This document shows positions 17,506-26,300 of a DNA stretch of 64,000 bases, in pieces. The stretch covers positions 1-64,000 of the forward strand of contig CAZXCG010000001.1 in assembly GCA_964639205.1 (NCBI GenBank), given 5' to 3'. The notes beneath the pieces were generated by a model. The model made no database searches and was not told the origin of the DNA. It saw only the letters and a program-made list of their open reading frames with translations. Both the position numbers and the translations under genes were made by a program. This stretch comes from CAZXCG01 sp964639205. Lineage in GTDB: Bacteria > Bacillota > Clostridia > Oscillospirales > Acutalibacteraceae. Numbering within the stretch: position 1 is the first letter of the stretch; every line of letters starts with the position of its first letter.

Positions 17506-19584
17506 TTATTTTTCTTCTTTAGTATATCCGCAACCGTCGGAAGCACAGTAAAGCTGTGATTTCTTTGTCTTTTTTCTGAAAAGCAGGCCGCCGCACCTCG
17601 GGCATCTTTCGTTTACCGGCTGATTCCACGATACAAAATCGCAGTCGGGATACCCTTCGCAGCTGTAAAATATCTTACCCTTACGGGTTTTTTTGATGAT
17701 AATTCGTTTACCGCATTTGGGGCAGGCAACGCCTGTATCCTTGACAATCTTTTTTATGTTTTTACATTCGGGATAACCCGTACATGCTATAAACTTGCCG
17801 TACCGACCGTATTTTACGGTCATAGGGCGGCCGCAGAGATCGCAGAGCATATCGATTTTATCTTCTTCAAGGGTAATCTTTACACCCTGCATATCCGCTT
17901 TTGCCTTTTTCAGCGACTGTTCCAAATCTTTATAATATACGTCGATCAGATTGCGCCACTCTACGTTTCCCTGCTCAACCGTATCAAGCTCTTCTTCCAT
18001 TTGCGCGGTAAATTTCACATTTACAATTTTAGGGAAATGTTCGCGCAGAAGTTTTGTAATCGCCTCGCCGAGCTCGGTAGGCTCAAGAGATTTTGCGCTG
18101 CGTTTTACATATTCGCGCGAAGTAATGGTAGTAATGGTGGCGGCGTAAGTAGACGGACGGCCGATTCCGTTTTCTTCAAGCGCCTTTATAAGCGAAGCCT
18201 CCGTATAACGTGCGGGCGGCTGTGTAAAATGCTGATTGGGTAAAACTTCCTTCGCCTTGACGCTCATTCCGGTCTCAAGCGGCGGAAGCTCCTTCTCTTT
18301 ACTTTCCGCCTCGTCTTTACTTTCTACATATAATACCGTGAAACCGTCAAAGCTCACACGGTAACCGGACGCCTTGAAAATATAACCGTTCGCGCTTATA
18401 TCGGCTTGCGTGGTTTTTTGCACGCAATCTGCCATTTGGCTTGCGGTAAAGCGTTCCCAAATCAACTTATAAAGTCTGTATTGGTCGGACGTAAGGGAAC
18501 CCTTAACCTTTTCGGGAGTAAGAGAGGGCATAGTCGGGCGAATGGCTTCGTGTCCGTCCTGAGCATTACTGCGCGACTTGAAAAAGCGAGGCTTAGGAGG
18601 AAGATAGCTTTCGCCGTATGTGCTGCGTATATATGCGGCAGCATCGGCGACGGCGTCCTTGGAAAGCCGCAGAGAATCGGTTCTCATATAAGTTATCAAG
18701 CCTATTGCTCCCATGGAAGCAACCTCTACGCCTTCGTAAAGCTCCTGCGCCGTTTTCATTGTGCGGCGCGACTGAAAGCCCAGCTTACGCGAAGCCTCCT
18801 GTTGCATGGTTGAAGTAATGAACGGCGGCGCGGGGGATCTCTTTTTTGTTCCGTTTTTGACCGCCGTAACAGTATATTCGGCGTTATTAAGCTCGGATAT
18901 AATTTTATCCGCCTGCTGCTGCGAGGTTATTTTAAGCTTCCCGTTTCGGTCGGCATGCAGAGACGCTGAAAATGTTCTGCGGCTTCCCTTTGGAATAAAC
19001 TTTCCGTCTATGCTCCAATATTCCTCCGGTTTAAACTTACGAATTTCGTTTTCACGATCTACAACAAGGCGCAGGGCTACCGACTGGACGCGCCCCGCGG
19101 AAAGTCCCCGGCGTATTTTTTGAGAAATAAACGGACTAAGCTTATACCCAACCAAACGGTCAAGTACTCTTCGCGCCTGCTGGGCGTTAACCAAATCGAT
19201 GTCGATTTTCCTTGGGTTAGCCATTCCGTTGCTTATACCCGTTTTTGTGATTTCGGTGAATTCTATACGGTCGTTTTTTTCTAAATCCAAACCCAAAATA
19301 TATGCAAGATGCCACGATATTGCTTCTCCCTCACGGTCGGGGTCGGTAGCAAGAAAAACTTCCTCGCTTTTTTCGGCCGCCTTTTTAAGCTGACTTACCA
19401 GTTTTTCCTTACCTTTTATTACTGCATATTTCGGTTCGTAGTTGTTTTTTGTATCTACACAAAGTCTTGCTTCCGGCAGGTCGCGAACATGTCCCATAGA
19501 CGCGACGACCTCGTAACCGCTCCCTAAATATTTTTTAATTGTCTTTGCCTTTGCGGGTGACTCGACAATTACAAGCTTTGACAT
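17506..19584 (-). CDS. topA: DNA topoisomerase I
   Basis: This type IA topoisomerase relaxes negative supercoils. The 692-residue protein has an N-terminal Toprim domain starting KLVIVESPAKAKTIKKYL, the active-site tyrosine Y299 in LITYMRTDS, and a C-terminal DNA-binding region with three zinc-ribbon units with CxxC pairs from about residue 580. GGAGGAATAAAACAA precedes the ATG. It lies between dprA and trmFO, with a repeat element in the gap upstream. Confidence 0.97.
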   Translation of the reverse strand: MSKLVIVESPAKAKTIKKYLGSGYEVVASMGHVRDLPEARLCVDTKNNYEPKYAVIKGKEKLVSQLKKAAEKSEEVFLATDPDREGEAISWHLAYILGLDLEKNDRIEFTEITKTGISNGMANPRKIDIDLVNAQQARRVLDRLVGYKLSPFISQKIRRGLSAGRVQSVALRLVVDRENEIRKFKPEEYWSIDGKFIPKGSRRTFSASLHADRNGKLKITSQQQADKIISELNNAEYTVTAVKNGTKKRSPAPPFITSTMQQEASRKLGFQSRRTMKTAQELYEGVEVASMGAIGLITYMRTDSLRLSKDAVADAAAYIRSTYGESYLPPKPRFFKSRSNAQDGHEAIRPTMPSLTPEKVKGSLTSDQYRLYKLIWERFTASQMADCVQKTTQADISANGYIFKASGYRVSFDGFTVLYVESKDEAESKEKELPPLETGMSVKAKEVLPNQHFTQPPARYTEASLIKALEENGIGRPSTYAATITTITSREYVKRSAKSLEPTELGEAITKLLREHFPKIVNVKFTAQMEEELDTVEQGNVEWRNLIDVYYKDLEQSLKKAKADMQGVKITLEEDKIDMLCDLCGRPMTVKYGRYGKFIACTGYPECKNIKKIVKDTGVACPKCGKRIIIKKTRKGKIFYSCEGYPDCDFVSWNQPVNERCPRCGGLLFRKKTKKSQLYCASDGCGYTKEEK

Positions 19585-19643
19585 TTGTTTTATTCCTCCG
19601 CATTTTATCTTATTATCAATAATATATCTTATTCGAGATAAAT

Positions 19644-19711
19644 TATAACTTAGGCTGCGATGTTCCCCTATAACCTGAGTGCAGACATCCCCCGCCTCTG
19701 AGGCAGCGGGC
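19644..19711 (+). repeat. Dispersed intergenic repeat, copy 2
   Basis: Two TATAAC-headed units stand in tandem. The first, at 19644-19668, reads TATAACTTAGGCTGCGATG and is truncated. The second, at 19669-19711, reads TATAACCTGAGTGCAGACAT and continues into CCGCCTCTGAGGCAGCGGG. The element fills most of the 154-base gap between topA and dprA and is oriented against transcription. Confidence 0.55.
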
Positions 19712-19738
19712 TAACTGAGTAGTTTAAGCCAATTCGCA

Positions 19739-20965
19739 CTATGAACGCGCAGCAAGCTTATAATACCTTCCTCCGACGCTTTCTATAAGTCCCTGGAGCT
19801 CCAGCTCGGTTATAACAGGCAAGAGCTTAAACATGGGTACGCAAAGGGAAGCCGCCAGATCGTCAATATGTATTGCTTCGGCGCCTATGGTCAGATAAAC
19901 CGACTCGGCAAACGGTTCCAAGCCCGTGTTTTCGATATGACGCCGGGCGCAGACCTGCTCCGGGAGCGGCTCTTGCCGACAGTTTGCTTCACCTTGGTTT
20001 TTCTTTTTCTGCGCGGGTACTTTTACCGGAACGGCGGCTATATCGCCCTCGTTGCCGGAAAGAGCGCCGTTCTCGGCAGAAACAGTATAAAGATTCGGGT
20101 AATGATTTAACACATCTCTGAAATTGGAAACGGGTACGGCTCCCTCCTTAATAAGGGTATTGCTCCCGCAGGACATAGGGGAATCGATATTACCCATTAC
20201 GGCAAAAACATCCTTGCCCTGTTCGGCAGCGCAGTTAGCGGTAATTAAGGAGCCGCTCGAGGCTCCGGCTTCAACAACAAGCACAGCGTTTGAAAGCGCC
20301 GAGATTAAACGGTTGCGCGCCGGAAAATGATACGGCAGGGGCGCTGTATCCGGGGGATATTCCGAAACGAGCGCGCCTTTTACGGTAATTGCCTCGCGCA
20401 TTTTTCTGTTTTGCCGCAGATAGTCGTAATTTATTCCGCAGCCAAGTACACAAACGGTAACGCCGCCGGAACGCAGAGCTCCGTTATGCGCCGCGCTGTC
20501 TATGCCCATAGCGCCGCCGCTTACAATTACGGCTCCGTATCTTGAAAGGTTATAAGACAAGTCAAATGCGTTTTTAACACCGTAGCGGGTCGCCCGTCGG
20601 GTTCCCACCATAGCTACGGAAAAAACATTTTGCATATCCGGCAGGCTGCCTTTAACGTATAAAACGGCGGGAGGCGCGTATATTTCGCGCAGACAATTCG
20701 GGTATAAGTCGCTTTCAATGGAAATAATTTGTATTCCGTATTTTTCACAGTCGGATAAAATCTGCTCGGCGTCCGAAAGCTTTGTGTTTAAAAGCTTTTT
20801 TAGCTCGGCGTTTGTAAACAGACCGCTCAGCCGCCACTCAAACTCTTTGCCCAGATAAAAAACGGAAATATCGTTATACAAGGCATAAATTCTTCCGGCT
20901 AAATGATGATGAAACCCCAAAGCTAAAGAAAGCCATACCCAGTAAAGCGCATTATCGTTGTTCAT
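19739..20965 (-). CDS. dprA: DNA-processing protein DprA
   Basis: DprA binds incoming single-stranded DNA during transformation and loads RecA. The 408-residue product has the Rossmann-type core with VAMVGTRRATRYG and the downstream SGGAMGIDSAAH, and a C-terminal winged-helix region from about residue 345. I prefer the ATG at 20963-20965, which overlaps the trmH stop as ATGA; a GTG five codons upstream is also possible. The dprA-topA-trmFO order is typical. Competence itself is not shown by this gene alone. Confidence 0.94.
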   Translation of the reverse strand: MNNDNALYWVWLSLALGFHHHLAGRIYALYNDISVFYLGKEFEWRLSGLFTNAELKKLLNTKLSDAEQILSDCEKYGIQIISIESDLYPNCLREIYAPPAVLYVKGSLPDMQNVFSVAMVGTRRATRYGVKNAFDLSYNLSRYGAVIVSGGAMGIDSAAHNGALRSGGVTVCVLGCGINYDYLRQNRKMREAITVKGALVSEYPPDTAPLPYHFPARNRLISALSNAVLVVEAGASSGSLITANCAAEQGKDVFAVMGNIDSPMSCGSNTLIKEGAVPVSNFRDVLNHYPNLYTVSAENGALSGNEGDIAAVPVKVPAQKKKNQGEANCRQEPLPEQVCARRHIENTGLEPFAESVYLTIGAEAIHIDDLAASLCVPMFKLLPVITELELQGLIESVGGRYYKLAARS

Positions 20966-21747
20966 TTGACCATTTCCCACATAATAATACCTGCGGCTAC
21001 CGCGGCGTTAAGCGATTCCGCTTTGCCGCTCATAGGAATAATAATTTTTTCGGTACAAGCTTGAATTACTTCCTTCGACACACCGCCGCCCTCGTTGCCT
21101 ATTACGGCAAGAGAATTATCGGGGAAGACCGACGCGCCGACCGATACCGACGTATCCGACAAAACGGCGGCAAAGGAATTTCCAAGCTTATTGTAGCTTA
21201 TTAAAAAGGCGGGCAAATCCGGGATTGATATTATATTTTGGCGAAAAATCGCGCCCATACTGCCGCGGACTACTTTAGGACAGTAAATATCACAGCAGCC
21301 ACGGTTAATAATTACGGCGTCTATTCCGAATGCATCCGCAGTACGTAAAATTGCGCCCATATTACCGGGATCCTGTAAATTATCCAACGCAATAATTTTC
21401 CCGCTTAGTCTAATTTTATCAGAATCAACTGTTTTGTCAAGCATTTTTACGCCGCACAGTATTCCCTGCGGAGTTTGAGTGTCGCAAATGCTGTGAAAAA
21501 GCGCATCGCTCAGTACGAAGAGCGAGCCGCACCTTTCTTTAAAAGCAGAACATAAATCCCCGTGCTTCTCAACAAACGAGCCGGAAAAGCAGATAAACTC
21601 GAAAAAGCAGTCGCTTTTAAGAGCGTCTTGGCACAGTCTTAAACCTTCGGCAACAAATACGCCTTGTTTACGGCGTTCCTTTGAGCTTTTGCTGAGCCGG
21701 ATTATATTTTTTACAAAAGCGTTTTCCCTGCTGTTAATTTTGTTCAT
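20962..21747 (-). CDS. TrmH/SpoU-family RNA 2'-O-methyltransferase
   Basis: This 261-residue SPOUT-class enzyme transfers methyl from S-adenosylmethionine to a ribose in rRNA or tRNA. The three knot motifs are clear: ALDNLQDPGNMGAILRTA, VIGNEGGGVS and IPMSGKAESLNAAVA. An N-terminal substrate-binding domain precedes them. Family members near rplT are often annotated as 23S rRNA methyltransferases, but the exact target cannot be told from the sequence. The stop overlaps the dprA start. Confidence 0.9.
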   Translation of the reverse strand: MNKINSRENAFVKNIIRLSKSSKERRKQGVFVAEGLRLCQDALKSDCFFEFICFSGSFVEKHGDLCSAFKERCGSLFVLSDALFHSICDTQTPQGILCGVKMLDKTVDSDKIRLSGKIIALDNLQDPGNMGAILRTADAFGIDAVIINRGCCDIYCPKVVRGSMGAIFRQNIISIPDLPAFLISYNKLGNSFAAVLSDTSVSVGASVFPDNSLAVIGNEGGGVSKEVIQACTEKIIIPMSGKAESLNAAVAAGIIMWEMVK

Positions 21748-21804
21748 ATACGCCTCGCAGCTTTTGAGGGTTCACCCTGTATTTTAAAATTTTTTTATGA
21801 AACA

Positions 21805-21832
21805 ATTGCGTTTGGAAAAATCCAAACGCAAT
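21805..21832 (-). terminator. Hairpin after rplT
   Basis: A perfect 12-bp stem (ATTGCGTTTGGA/TCCAAACGCAAT) with a four-base loop follows rplT. The T-tract after it on the minus strand is weak (TGTTTC), so termination may be partial. Confidence 0.6.
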
Positions 21833-21869
21833 ACTGTTCAAAACAATATTCCCCGAGCCGTAATTGAGA

Positions 21870-22214
21870 TTACTTAACCTGTTCCACCAAGCTTGTGAAG
21901 GCAGCCGGGTCTGCAATAGCAATCTCGGAAAGCATCTTACGGTTTAAGGTGATGTTGGCTTTCTTTAAGCCGTTCATAAATGTTGAATAATTGGTGCCGT
22001 TAGCCTTGCATGCCGCAGAGATACGGGTAATCCAAAGGCGGCGGAAATCTCTTTTTTTCTGTTTGCGGCCGATAAAAGCATAATTGCCGGATTTCATAAC
22101 GGCCTGTTTAGCCATTTTAAAATGCCTGCTTTTTGCGCCGTAATAGCCCTTTGCGAGCTTTAACACTTTATTTCTTCTTTTGCGAGTCATCATCGCACCC
22201 TTAACACGTGCCAT
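21870..22214 (-). CDS. rplT: 50S ribosomal protein L20
   Basis: L20 is an early-assembly large-subunit protein and in Firmicutes also represses its own operon through the infC leader. The 114-residue sequence starting MARVKGAMMTRKRRNK is diagnostic. It is the last gene of infC-rpmI-rplT and is followed by a hairpin at 21805-21832. Confidence 0.98.
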   Translation of the reverse strand: MARVKGAMMTRKRRNKVLKLAKGYYGAKSRHFKMAKQAVMKSGNYAFIGRKQKKRDFRRLWITRISAACKANGTNYSTFMNGLKKANITLNRKMLSEIAIADPAAFTSLVEQVK

Positions 22215-22249
22215 TTATATATAACCTCCTGTAAGCAGTTGCTTTAAAA

Positions 22250-22447
22250 TTATTTATAGGGAATCAGACGCTTTATTTGTGCCGTGTTTGTTTTGTCGGC
22301 AACACAAGTTTGTCTTAAGCCTCTCTTACGTTTTCTTGTCTTTTTATTAAGAATATGGCTCTTGTTTGCGTGCGCGCGGATAACCTTTCCGTTTTTGGAC
22401 AGCTTGAAGCGCTTTTTTGCGCCGCTGTGAGTTTTGATTTTAGGCAT
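22250..22447 (-). CDS. rpmI: 50S ribosomal protein L35
   Basis: The 65-residue lysine/arginine-rich product beginning MPKIKTHSGAKKRFK is L35. It lies between infC and rplT in the usual operon, 23 bases after infC and 35 bases before rplT. Confidence 0.98.
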   Translation of the reverse strand: MPKIKTHSGAKKRFKLSKNGKVIRAHANKSHILNKKTRKRKRGLRQTCVADKTNTAQIKRLIPYK

Positions 22448-22470
22448 AAATTTATTCCTCCTATAAGTTT

Positions 22471-22989
22471 TTACTTTGTCGGTTTCGGTGCAAGAATCAT
22501 CAGCATACTGCGACCCTCTAACTTAGCGGGCTTTTCAACAATTGCTGCCTGCGCACAAGCTTCCGCAAAACGCTTCATGGTTTCACGGCCTATTTCCGGA
22601 TGACCCATCTCTCTGCCGCGAAAACGAATGGAAACCTTAACTTTGTTGCCTTTGGACAGGAACTTGACGGTGCTGTTAAGCTTTGTGTTAAAATCGTGAG
22701 TGTCGATATTAAGAGAAAGCCTTACTTCCTTAATTTCGGTAACATGCTGATTTTTACGGGCTTCCTTTTCCCTCTTCGTCTGTTCAAAGCGATATTTACC
22801 GTAGTCCATAATTTTGCAGACCGGCGGCTTTGCATGAGCTGCAATCTTAACAAGGTCAAGGTCGTTTTGTATTGCAATATTTAAAGCCTGTGCCGAAGAC
22901 ATAATACCAAGCTGCGCGCCGTCCGAGCCGATAACTCTGACTTCGCTGTCGCGTATTTCTTCGTTGATCTGAATTTCCTTGCTGCTAAT
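22471..22989 (-). CDS. infC: Translation initiation factor IF-3, ATT start
   Basis: IF-3 binds the 30S subunit, prevents premature joining and discriminates against non-standard start codons. The product aligns with IF-3 from its N-terminus (SSKEIQINEEIRDSEVRVIG) through the C-terminal domain. I place the start at the ATT at 22987-22989: GGAGGTG (22996-23002) lies six bases upstream of it, and homologues begin at this residue. A TTG five codons earlier overlaps the ribosome-binding site and is unlikely. The rare ATT start is the known autoregulatory device of infC. A strong promoter and an attenuator-like leader lie upstream. Confidence 0.95.
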   Translation of the reverse strand: MSSKEIQINEEIRDSEVRVIGSDGAQLGIMSSAQALNIAIQNDLDLVKIAAHAKPPVCKIMDYGKYRFEQTKREKEARKNQHVTEIKEVRLSLNIDTHDFNTKLNSTVKFLSKGNKVKVSIRFRGREMGHPEIGRETMKRFAEACAQAAIVEKPAKLEGRSMLMILAPKPTK

Positions 22990-22995
22990 GGGTAG

Positions 22996-23002
22996 CACCT
23001 CC
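22996..23002 (-). promoter_or_regulatory. Ribosome-binding site that fixes the infC ATT start
   Basis: GGAGGTG on the minus strand stands six bases before ATT at 22987-22989. No ATG, and no GTG or TTG outside the site itself, lies at a usable distance. Confidence 0.8.
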
Positions 23003-23013
23003 AAAGCTGATTG

Positions 23014-23152
23014 GTAAATAAAAAAGCGGACAGAAAACTCCGTCCGCTGTCAATTACAGAAAATCCCCCAAAAAAAGAAGAGAAAAATGAACTATTGACC
23101 CGTGCAGACGGCACCCCACAGGTGAAAACATATCTGTTTTGCTTTGTTGTAC
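23014..23152 (-). ncRNA. infC operon leader with intrinsic attenuator
   Basis: The predicted transcript from the promoter at 23159-23187 has a leader of about 160 bases. Near its end a hairpin (AGCGGAC..GTCCGCT, 23025-23048) is followed by TTTTTATTT, an intrinsic terminator placed before the infC ribosome-binding site. This matches the arrangement of the L20 leader of Firmicutes, in which L20 binding favours premature termination. Assignment to that class is an inference from position and terminator; I did not fold the full leader. With the promoter and the terminator at 23230-23274 it accounts for the 328-base gap before the GH2 gene. Confidence 0.65.
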
Positions 23153-23158
23153 CTGTAT

Positions 23159-23187
23159 ATTATACATAAGAAGGAGCGTTTTGTCAA
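23159..23187 (-). promoter_or_regulatory. Strong sigma-A promoter for infC-rpmI-rplT
   Basis: A perfect TTGACA (23182-23187), a 17-base spacer and a perfect TATAAT (23159-23164) lie on the minus strand. Confidence 0.88.
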
Positions 23188-23229
23188 CCGTTTTCAAAAA
23201 TTTTTTAATTACAAAGGTACAAAAACCGC

Positions 23230-23274
23230 AAACGCCCCTTTCGCGTCTGCAATATGCAGGCAAAAGGGGCGTTT
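23230..23274 (-). terminator. Terminator of the GH2 gene
   Basis: A perfect 12-bp outer stem (AAACGCCCCTTT/AAAGGGGCGTTT) with further inner pairing is followed on the minus strand by GCGGTTTTTGT, 44 bases after the GH2 stop. Confidence 0.75.
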
Positions 23275-23317
23275 GTTTAAGTGCTTACAAAATTATTAAA
23301 GCAAGCTCTGCCTTGTG

Positions 23318-26300
23318 TTACTCCTGTTCTGCCGGGAACGAGCTGATTATTGTGGCATACTTTTGAAGAATCAACGTGGCGTCTGCGGAATTGATGTCAC
23401 TGTCGGCGTTAACGTCGGCAAGGGTATTATCGAAGCCTTCGTAGTTTTCGGGTAGGATGGTCGCATAATGCTGAAGGACAAGAGTTGCGTCCACTGCGTT
23501 AATAACCCCGTTGTGGTCAACGTCGCCGAGCGACCAGAGGGTTACGGGAGCATCTCCGGCGGTAGTAAAGGTTACGGTTGAAGCCGCAGTTCTGGAGTTG
23601 TCGCCGAAAGTTGCCTGAATGGAAAGCGTGTACTCCGTTCCGGGAGTAAGCCCGGTAATGGTGCAGGAGGTTGCGCTTCCGGTGGTGCTTGCTATGGTTT
23701 CGTCACCCAAAGTGATTACATAAGAAACCGCGCCGGCAACGGAATCCCATGTAAGTGTAACGCCCGTTTCGGTAATATCGGAATAGGTAAAGTTGTCGGG
23801 TCCGGAAGTACCGTCCGGCTCGTCTGTGCCCGAGGCAGCCCGGAAGAACTTAAACTCCGCAGCAGTGCCGTGAACGCCGTTGTTGTCGCCGTAGGCGGAG
23901 GTTATCTGCACCTTAACGGCGGTTGCTTCTACAGCGTCAAAGGTAACGGACTTCCAGCTGTAATCCTGCGCCCATGTACCGGTTGCGACGGTTTCCTCTG
24001 TTCCGTCAGGTGTTGTAACGATTATTTCGTAGCCCATAATACATCCGTTGGGGCTGTCCTGACGCGGTAAATACATAATTTTGTTGAGAGTATAGGTATC
24101 ATCGAAAGTAAATTTAATCCAGTGATGACCGTCTGTAAGCGATAAGTCGCTGCTCCAGTCGGTATGCCAATAAGTATTTTCGTTACCGTCAAGAACCGAT
24201 CCTGCCGCACCGTCGACGCCGGCAGCTATTTCATCTGAATACTGTGAGCACGCTTCAACTGTTACGCTGCTGTTGGGGATTTGAACATATGAGCTGTCGT
24301 CTTCGTCATTGCCGTCGCCTTCTATGTTTACATAGGCTCTTGAAATATCCATTATTTCATCGGCGGTTGCGGTAGTTTCGTAAGGAATCATGGTGTAGGT
24401 GTAGCTGTAGGTTTTCGAAATCGGAAGCTGGTATTCAGTTGCAACATCGGGGCCGCAGCTTGAGTTGCCGGCGCCGTCGGAAGCGTAGTTAAAGGTTAAT
24501 ACCGTTTCCTCTCTCGGAGTGAGCTTATAGACGTGATCAACGTCAAGGTCAGCGGAAGTAAAGTGAAGTGCCGAGGCTTCCGACTCCTGAGCGCCCACTA
24601 CGAGCATAGCCGCGGTAGAGTCGGGGTTGGTTACAGTTATCCAGTTTACGCCCGTCAGGTTGCCGGTGTCCTGAGGATCAACAAAAGGATAGAACATTTC
24701 GGAAACAGTCGAGGTATAAACGCCTTGTCTTGCAAAGCTGCTGCGGTCTGAGTATGACTCAACCGGACCGCCGCCGTACCAGGTAACATTCTCATATCCT
24801 TGAGGGAGTATAAGCTGTGAACCTATACGCGAATATCTGCCGAGAGATGTTCCGGTGCAGTCTACGGTGTAGTCTACGGTCACTTCGCCCGTACCGTTTA
24901 TTGTATAATTCATAGTAACGGTACCGCCCGCGGCGCTGTTTTGAAGGGCAATGGTTGTGGAGATTGTTTTCTGACCCAAATCGTTTTCGGAAACCGAATA
25001 ATCGGAAAGCGTTACGTTATCTGTGGCAGTCTTCCAGCTGATATGGCGACCCGAGCCGCCGTTGCTCGCGCCGTCGTTATTTGTTCCCGAACGGTAAAGC
25101 GTGGGTGTGGGACCTACTTCAACAAGAGTTACATCATTGTATACATAGTCCTCCATAGCGCCGTTTGTCTTGTTTATTTTGAAGCTGAAGTCGGTGCCGG
25201 TTACCGTAATGTAGGAGCTGTCCTCCGTTATATTTACGTTAGAATCGGAGATTACGGCATCCTTATTAACGGTTTCAACCGGAAGCTCAAGCTGGCGGTA
25301 AGCAACCTCGAAGCCAGATTCGGCCCAGTCGTAATCCTGTTTTGTTTTTACATAGAAGTTGATATAGTATTTGCACCCCGCCTTAGCCTGCGGCAAGCTG
25401 TAGCCTGAAAGGGTGATGTTCTTTGTTTCGCCGGGAGCAACGCTGTCTGTAACTGTGCCGCTTGAAAGTACGGTACTGTCTTCAAGAATCTCCCACGTTA
25501 CATCATAAGCGTTAAGGTTAATTGAAGAGCTTTCATTTTTAACGGAGAAAATGCCTGCGTCAAAATCAACCGCGTCAAACCAATAGTTCTGGTATTCGTA
25601 CTTTACCTCATAAAGCTCCGGCTGAGGATCACGGTCGGGAGATACAAGACCGTTTACGCAGAATTGAAGCTGGTCGGTCCAGTCTTCGGTTACCGTAGCG
25701 CCGACGGAGGTTCCAGTCCAGTCATCGCCGTAGCCGAAATAGTGACCGTCCATTTCCTCGTTATAAAGGTTCTGGTGAGCGTAGCTTTCCGCATAGTAAT
25801 CCCAATAAGCGCTTTCAACCTGAACGGTAAGATCCTTAGAATAATCTACCCAGAAAATTACGCTGTCGTCATCAGCCGTGATAGCGGGATTAGCGCTGTT
25901 CTGAGCTTTTATCTGCTCAAGAGTGAGAGCGGTGGAATAGACGCGCGCAAGCGACATTTCGCCGTAGAATTTACGGGAGGTATAGTCGGTTTGAATGCCG
26001 ATGCTGAATTCCTCGTCGGTGGCGTTAATATCAACATCGCCGACGTCCTGTGTGGCAAGCTGTACGCCGTCGCAGTAGACGGTCATTACGCCGCAGTTAT
26101 ACGTTGCAACAAGCTGATGCCAGTTGTTGAGCCAGTTATCCGGGAAATCCGCCGACAGGCTCTTCCATTGGCCGGAAGAATAAACAAAGAATTCAAGGGT
26201 ATTGAGTGTGCTGTGGGTTTTGAAAGCAAACTGCTTGTCGCCCTTTGCAAAGAATACCTGATTCATGTCAGTGGAGGTCGGTTTAATTATGCATTCAACG

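Noticed and set aside
19605..19632. Direct repeat TATCTTATT upstream of topA as an operator
   Set aside because: It is short and AT-rich, in an AT-rich promoter region, and could be chance.
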